DNA of 64,000 nt, taken from the NCBI GenBank assembly GCA_964419545.1, contig CAYQQU010000004.1:62001-126000 (forward strand), read 5' to 3'. Positions within the stretch are counted from its first letter, which is position 1, and every line of letters starts with the position of its first letter. The position numbers and the translations under genes are program-made. The stretch comes from CAYQQU01 sp964419545. GTDB taxonomy: Bacteria > Bacteroidota > Bacteroidia > Chitinophagales > Saprospiraceae. The notes beneath the pieces are model-generated. The model was not told the origin of the DNA and did not search any database. It saw nothing but the letters and a program-made list of their open reading frames with translations. Below, piece by piece: positions 61,001 through 64,000 of this stretch.

Positions 61001-63470
61001 GCGTGATCACCGGACTATTGCAATCCAGCGTATCCGGCGCATCGATCACCGCGCTGGGGGATTCGGAATTATCGGCGATCGACGCGGTCAGCTCGGCGGT
61101 ACAACCGGTAGCATCGGTCACCACCACCGTGTAGTCGCCCGGGGTAACACCGGTGAGGGTGGCCAATGTGTCCCCGGTGTTCCAGGAGTAGGCATAGCCG
61201 CCCGCTCCGCCGCCGGCGCTGACGCTGATACTGCCGGCGCCGGGATTGGTGCAATCTACGTTTTGCAGGTCATCGACTGCTACGGTAAGGGCTGTGGGTT
61301 CGCTGAGCGTAAAGGACTGGGTGGCGAAGCACCCGCTGGCGTCGGTTACGGAAACGCTGTAATCCCCTGGTCCGAGACTGTCTACCGTAGCTGCATTCGC
61401 GGGCAGCCCGTCCGACCAGTTGAGGCTGTACGGAGCGGCGCCGCCGGCGAGAGACAAGGCGATGAGGCCGTCGTCGGCGCCGGCGCAGGAGATGTCTTGG
61501 CTACTGGGGTCTATGGTCACTTCAGCGATTTCCACTTGTCCGGAGCCGTCCACCTGGCCGAAGCAGCCGCTGGATTCCACGGAGATGAGCTGATAGGTTC
61601 CGGGCAGGTCCGCCGGCAGGTTGAACGGACTGAAGCCGATACCGCTGATGGTTTCCTGGATGCCGTCCACCTGGTAGGTGATGGTCCAGGGGCCTAACCC
61701 CTGCAGGTCTACCTGCAGCGCCGCATCGAAGTTACCCTGGCAGATGGTATCGGCGCCGCTGATGGTGGCGGAAGGCGAGTCGGCGATCACCTGAATGGTT
61801 GCAGAGGTCGTCTGCGCGCATTCGTCGGAGATGGCGACGTCATAAAAACTGATTCCCTGCGGTGGGGTGACGGTGATGGAAGGGGTGGTGGAGCCGTTGC
61901 TCCAGACGTAGGAATACTGGGGAGTGCCGCCGGTCACGGCCGGCGAGATGGTCACTTCCTGGCCGTCACACGCAAAAACGGGATCGGTGATCACGTCGAG
62001 GGGAGGCGGATCTTCGATAAAGATCTCAAGGGTGCCGCCGGTGCAGCTGCACGGCTCCTCCAGGGCGACGATGATCGATTCAACACCCTCCGGGATGTCA
62101 TCCGAGATGATGTTGATCGGCAGGGTGACGCTGGTTTGTCCGGCCGGAATGATAATAGGATTGGGCAGGCTTTGGTAGTCTACCCCGAAGGTTGCCGTAC
62201 TGGCAGCCGAGATATTGTAGAATACGGGAAAGTCCTGGCTGACGTCGCTATTGGTGCGTGAGAAGGTGATGCTGGCGTTGCCGCAGCCTTCGTAGGCCGT
62301 ATTTTCGGAAGGCCCCGAGCCCACGATAGCGGCTTCGCCGGTAGCATAATTGCCGGGGTTGAAACTGTTGGCTTTCAGGAATACCGCCGAGTCGTAGGCG
62401 CCGTCGCCCACGTCGGCGAGGACCAGCTTAATGCGGTAAGTCTCACAGGGGATAACGTTGGCGATCGCCGTGAGCACAGTCGTGAAGCCGTCGTACTCGA
62501 TGAGGTCGTAGGCGACGGGCGGATCGTTATTGCAGGCGTGTTGGTTGGGGTTGAGGTTATTGCGGTAGAAATTGTTGTTGCTGCCGCCGTTGACGTTGTT
62601 GATGCTCACGTAGTCGGTGGAGCCGGGAATGACGGCGATATTGGCGGCGTTGTTATTGAACGGGCCGTTGATGCCGGGGCCGCTGATAAAAAAGCCGAAG
62701 ACGTCGTTGAAGCTGCTGTTGACGTATTCACAATATTCTTCCGAAGCGAAGACGTATTCGAAGGATATCTGGTCGATGGTCGGGGTGAATTCGAATTCCA
62801 GGGCCACCACGTCATTGATGGCGCCGCTGGTGAGCTGTGAGAGGTCGGGGTCGCCGCCCGGACCGCCGCCGCCGGAAGTGGAGGAGAGGTTGTTGGGGCC
62901 GGCCGCCGATACCACGCTTCCCGTGGACAGGATCACGCCGCTTTGGATATCGATGGCTTCCTGACCGTTGTCGAAAGTACCGAGTTGGTTGTTGTTGCCC
63001 CGGCTCTCGGGCCCGTTGATGTCAAAGCATCCGCCGCCGATGAAGACGTCTTCGATGAGTTCGGTCGGGTTATTATTGGCGGTGGCGGTGATGCCCATCA
63101 TCAGCTTCTCCAGGGAGGAGGTGCTCTGGTCGGTTCGGTGCGCCGACAGGTACCCGAAGAAGCGCTCTCTGGCATGGACAGCAAGGGTGAGGCAGGAGGA
63201 GTCGGGGACGATCTGCAGAACTTCAGCCGGGCGCTGACCGGGAAGGCTTATCCCGGCCCGGTGCTGATCCGGGTTTTCGGGTACCGGGCGGATGGCGTAG
63301 GCGCCGCCGGGCGTCAGATTGCAAAGGGTATAGGTCTGAACGGGGCGATCCACGCGGATCGCCGAGCGGGTGACCGGGTCATCGATCCGGATGACCTGCT
63401 GGCTTACGGCCGTTTGGGCAATCAGGGCGGCTGCGATCAACAGGGTGAAAGTGCGTAGAATTGCTATCAT
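55038..63470 (-). CDS. Giant T9SS type B adhesin with choice-of-anchor L domain and 21 PKD-like repeats (2810 residues)
   Basis: Signal peptide MIAILRTFTLLIAAALIAQTAVSQ from the ATG at 63470. About 125-367 is a choice-of-anchor L domain (VFIGGGCFDING, GVILSTGSVVSAAGPNN, FASEEYCEYVNSSFNDVFGFFISGPG). A Calx-beta-like stretch lies near 380-480 and PKD-like domains near 490-800. From about 802 to 2553 there are 21 repeats of about 83 residues with two cysteines each (a C in patterns like LDCDNPxxTL and another in NGC). Then a SprB-like repeat (near 2560-2620) and the type B T9SS tail with YVPSAFSPYNNDGTNDRF. It is likely a rod-like surface adhesin used in gliding or attachment. A TACCTTTG element lies about 210 bp upstream of the start. 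Confidence 0.9.
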   Translation of the reverse strand: MIAILRTFTLLIAAALIAQTAVSQQVIRIDDPVTRSAIRVDRPVQTYTLCNLTPGGAYAIRPVPENPDQHRAGISLPGQRPAEVLQIVPDSSCLTLAVHARERFFGYLSAHRTDQSTSSLEKLMMGITATANNNPTELIEDVFIGGGCFDINGPESRGNNNQLGTFDNGQEAIDIQSGVILSTGSVVSAAGPNNLSSTSGGGGPGGDPDLSQLTSGAINDVVALEFEFTPTIDQISFEYVFASEEYCEYVNSSFNDVFGFFISGPGINGPFNNNAANIAVIPGSTDYVSINNVNGGSNNNFYRNNLNPNQHACNNDPPVAYDLIEYDGFTTVLTAIANVIPCETYRIKLVLADVGDGAYDSAVFLKANSFNPGNYATGEAAIVGSGPSENTAYEGCGNASITFSRTNSDVSQDFPVFYNISAASTATFGVDYQSLPNPIIIPAGQTSVTLPINIISDDIPEGVESIIVALEEPCSCTGGTLEIFIEDPPPLDVITDPVFACDGQEVTISPAVTGGTPQYSYVWSNGSTTPSITVTPPQGISFYDVAISDECAQTTSATIQVIADSPSATISGADTICQGNFDAALQVDLQGLGPWTITYQVDGIQETISGIGFSPFNLPADLPGTYQLISVESSGCFGQVDGSGQVEIAEVTIDPSSQDISCAGADDGLIALSLAGGAAPYSLNWSDGLPANAATVDSLGPGDYSVSVTDASGCFATQSFTLSEPTALTVAVDDLQNVDCTNPGAGSISVSAGGGAGGYAYSWNTGDTLATLTGVTPGDYTVVVTDATGCTAELTASIADNSESPSAVIDAPDTLDCNSPVITLSGQASTGGPNASFAWQTDDGNLTGADDEAEATVDAPGTYQLIVTNGDNGCTDTTEVVVLQDTLAPIALLAPADTLTCDLTSVTLDATGSSSGASFTLEWSTNNGNFTDGEDGLSPAVDAPGQYLLTITDNQNGCSGEATVEVAENTTAPLIALQPADVLTCDQPAVALDASASSTGPAYQYSWSTADGAITGATDTLVTTADQPGTYLLAITDTTNGCFSTDSLEVSQNTDSPLAEAGPDFELDCETSDATLDGSGSSTGAIFTYEWTTTDGNIQSGSESLNPVVTQPAGYFLTVTDTENGCTAIDSVLISENSNAPTAVAAVDATLNCVVEEVTIDASGTTNGSNIAIQWTSLENNPFDTSALLQPVVTEPGAYVLTVTDLSNSCIATATVLVEQDITAPIAEAGPDLELNCDLPVSPLNGAASSQGDNFTYDWSTEDGSLNGDLNSLAPQAESGGLYLLTVFNQENGCTAVDSVVVAEDKTAPVADLGPDQTLDCDNPAFTLTGGSSSTGPEFTYAWTADNGTDLPPTLDQTIEQAGAYALLITNTENGCTAADTLVVSSDFEIPVAAAVAANILNCDQPQTLLSSAGASQGPEFTYQWSTNDGNLAGGADSTVAVADAAGIYQLVVTNADSGCADTTSVTVSEDFNYPTASAGTGFQLDCNLPEGALDGLASSQGGDLSYAWESPDGAIAGGQNTLTPTVTTGGLYILTVENNANGCVTADSVFITEDKSAPIADAGPDGLINCAQSTYNLQALASSSGPPFELVWESDNGLTLPAGSLTPTVDQPGAYVLTVNNTENGCVSQDTVTVSANFETPEAGIAPSAILNCDNPAVTLDATASSQGQNYVYRWQQPDGSLVEGQDLTTLTTETPGLFSLEITDLTSQCTASTSVTVNTDFAAPVADAGPDQELDCTQPELILGGNSSSGPEIVYEWRAEDGEISTDSTLSSLVVDQGGWYVLQVLNTANGCTALDSVVVTASLDLPEVAVGPDRILNCGQPSLSVVPDIEAGSSTLTYLWLRDEEAWATESTLTIDQPGTYQLVVTDADNGCTSQDELVVSADFSTPQAEAGAEATLNCNQPVLTLDGAGSSQGTGITYEWTTDDGNILQDANTLNPLVDQAGLYQLVALNTASLCSDTSTVAIDENFEVPLAAIAPPAVLTCQDPVITLDGGESSTGGSITYIWTTDNGSIVAGAGSNAPAIEEAGLYLLEVTDNANGCSATAAVTVTSDQDLPQVEAGPTLTLTCDAPALALDGGNSATGPGILYEWTTDDGLILAGAATLSPEVGGAGDYQLTVINTNTGCTNSDLTTVTVDTIAPAAEAGPGFTLTCNAPEATLSGSSEGSADVAFNWSGPGIIAGADTPQPVINQAGLYEMQVTDLQNGCTESDLVSIAVDTLAPLPTIAAALPITCAAPVRTLSAEATGNGTLAYSWSTNDGQILTGANTLTPSVGAAGQYTLLVTDTDNGCTQIASVAVAVDTIAPAADAGPEIQLDCDSPSLILNGSSEAGAGFTYLWTTSEGQILNGAATLTPEVNEPGLYLLTVTNPDNGCQASDEVQISRDEDLPEVAILPPAAITCDTPAITLTALADPGFEHQWRNAAGQVIGLDNPTSITISVAGLYRLTVTDPDNGCSSSESVTVVENTTPPLAEAGPEQSLHCERTSVSLDGGASSSGAAIAYEWTTDDGFIVSGQTTTSPLINLPGMYQLTVENTENGCTAIDAVLVSETIPETMELNAIPPNCPGDRAAITVASVEGGVPPYLYSVDAGDTFGSQNAFTDLPPGLFGVVVQDANGCEIQELVTIPEPTPVNLYVKPMEVITLGDTYRIGVEVNLLAEEIASVQWTPERHLSCTDCLQPLASPLETTTYQVTVENQNGCTAETEIMLVVQEAPVYVPSAFSPYNNDGTNDRFLVYAKTDAVKQVNVLQIFNRWGEPVFEEYGFPPNDPTYGWDGLHRGQQMNPGVFVYWTEVELIDGTIVLLKGDVTLID
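55812..61068 (-). repeat. 21 tandem coding repeats of about 250 bp
   Basis: Counted from the cysteine-containing openings (for example TLDCNSP, LELNCDLP, TLTCDAP) and the NGC-type endings. Average unit 83 residues. Most units have Cys near the start and Cys near the end; some endings replace NGC (NSC, SGC, SQC, SLC, TGC). Neighbouring units often share stretches such as SQGxxxTYxWTTxDG. Confidence 0.85.
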
Positions 63471-63678
63471 GTCTGCTTAATTTGCGCTCAAAGTTAAGTT
63501 CCGGTAGCGAAGGGCCGAAAGTTTGATTTGCTTTGGATATGATCTGCCAGGAGAATAGCATAGGGGAACACCTGGCGCCTATCGGTTTTTGAGGAAGTTT
63601 TTTGGAACGCTATGGAAGAAAAAAATACCCAAAAATTTCAGAACAAGGGCGACAGGCAGGTATTTGCACCTTTCCCTT

Positions 63679-63686
63679 CAAAGGTA
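63679..63686 (-). promoter_or_regulatory. Candidate -7 element TACCTTTG for the 2810-residue adhesin
   Basis: On the minus strand TACCTTTG is an exact TAnnTTTG match. It lies 209 bp before the adhesin ATG, so the mRNA would have a leader of about 200 nt. A T-rich stretch sits just upstream; no perfectly spaced TTG is seen. Confidence 0.45.
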
Positions 63687-63710
63687 GCGAAAAAAAACAA
63701 TATATGCAGG

Positions 63711-64000
63711 TCAGTCCTCGTCTTCATCGCCCAAGATCAAGCGGGCGGCGGACAGTTCGTCGAGCGCGTGGCGGTCGTCGAGCCGGCGCGCCGCTTCCAT
63801 GCCTTTTTCGTAGATTTGGCGGGCTTTCTCCGGTTGATCGCGGCGTTCGTGCCACTTGCCCAAATGGTAGTAAAGCCCGACGTAATCCGGATCGTTTTCC
63901 AGCAGTTCGGTGTAATAGCGGTAGGCATTTTCCTCATCTCCCATCTTCTCGTATTCCTTGGCGATCGCAAATTGCAAAAAAGCATCGCCCGGGCTGTCGG
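63711..64000 (-). CDS. Small TPR-repeat protein, C-terminal part
   Basis: The frame is open to the window edge (DSPGDAFLQFAIAKEYEKMG at the visible start), so the true start is outside. The 96 visible residues contain two TPR-like helix pairs: FAIAKEYEKMGDEENAYRYYTELLENDPDYVGLYYHLGKWHE and then PEKARQIYEKGMEAARRLDDRHALDELSAA. The tail is acidic (LILGDEDED). Small TPR proteins of about 100 residues like this are widespread in Bacteroidota; partners are unknown. It reads leftward, with 240 bp to the next gene. Confidence 0.8.
   Translation of the reverse strand, partial: DSPGDAFLQFAIAKEYEKMGDEENAYRYYTELLENDPDYVGLYYHLGKWHERRDQPEKARQIYEKGMEAARRLDDRHALDELSAARLILGDEDED

Noticed and set aside
55812..61068. 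Regular repeats that could be mistaken for a CRISPR array
   Set aside because: The units are about 250 bp, in frame, coding and degenerate; no short identical repeats with unique spacers and no cas genes.

Overview
The window comes from a Bacteroidota bacterium, most likely a Saprospirales-type (Lewinella/Phaeodactylibacter-like) marine filament or glider. The evidence is two giant secreted proteins with the 'gliding motility-associated' type B C-terminal domain of the type IX secretion system (T9SS), a BNR-repeat protein with a T9SS type A tail, a lipoprotein TamL next to TamB, DUF4199 membrane proteins, a BatA-domain protein, A-rich leaders instead of strong Shine-Dalgarno sites, and promoter elements resembling TAnnTTTG. 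G+C looks high for the phylum (judged by eye). No tRNA, rRNA, CRISPR array, transposase or phage gene was recognised.

Layout. 1-3761 (leftward): start of an exopolysaccharide operon with a hexapeptide N-acetyltransferase, a sugar-nucleotide dehydrogenase, a PHP-type tyrosine phosphatase, a Wza-like export lipoprotein and a Wzc-like chain-length protein cut by the window edge. 3762-4735 is a long stretch without a confident gene. 4736-6252 (leftward): four small proteins, including a ferritin-like DUF2383 protein and a cold-shock protein. 6447-10233 (leftward): an operon of a PLP racemase, an M20 amidohydrolase and a sodium:solute symporter, probably for uptake and salvage of amino-acid derivatives. 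10313-17863: GNAT and MarR genes, a tandem S41 protease, a coiled-coil membrane protein, a broken secreted-protein stub and the BNR/T9SS lipoprotein. 18023-21421: an 1132-residue Dna2-like nuclease-helicase. 21512-21750: a duplicated intergenic repeat. 21807-25463 (leftward): two paralogous outer-membrane proteins, an SDR reductase and QueE.

25732-32918 (rightward) is a tight seven-gene operon: BatA-domain protein, a dihydroorotase-like protein that has lost its metal site, two DUF4199 proteins, a GT2 and a GT4 glycosyltransferase, and GmhA. 32974-40289 (leftward) encodes TamB and TamL. 40327-45394 (leftward) is the most unusual locus: a tyrosinase with a plant-polyphenol-oxidase-like C-terminal cap domain, then a separate predicted lipoprotein that looks like a second copy of that cap, then two M4 metallopeptidases without signal peptides. 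I propose a copper-oxidase proenzyme with its own cap and activation proteases. 45493-47834: GmhB, an Smr-domain protein and a methyltransferase. 47820-63470 (leftward): two giant T9SS adhesins, one of 2329 residues with five repeats of about 253 residues and one of 2810 residues with 21 repeats of about 83 residues. The window ends inside a small TPR protein.

Functions come from motif reading only. Residue positions are approximate unless given with a residue letter.
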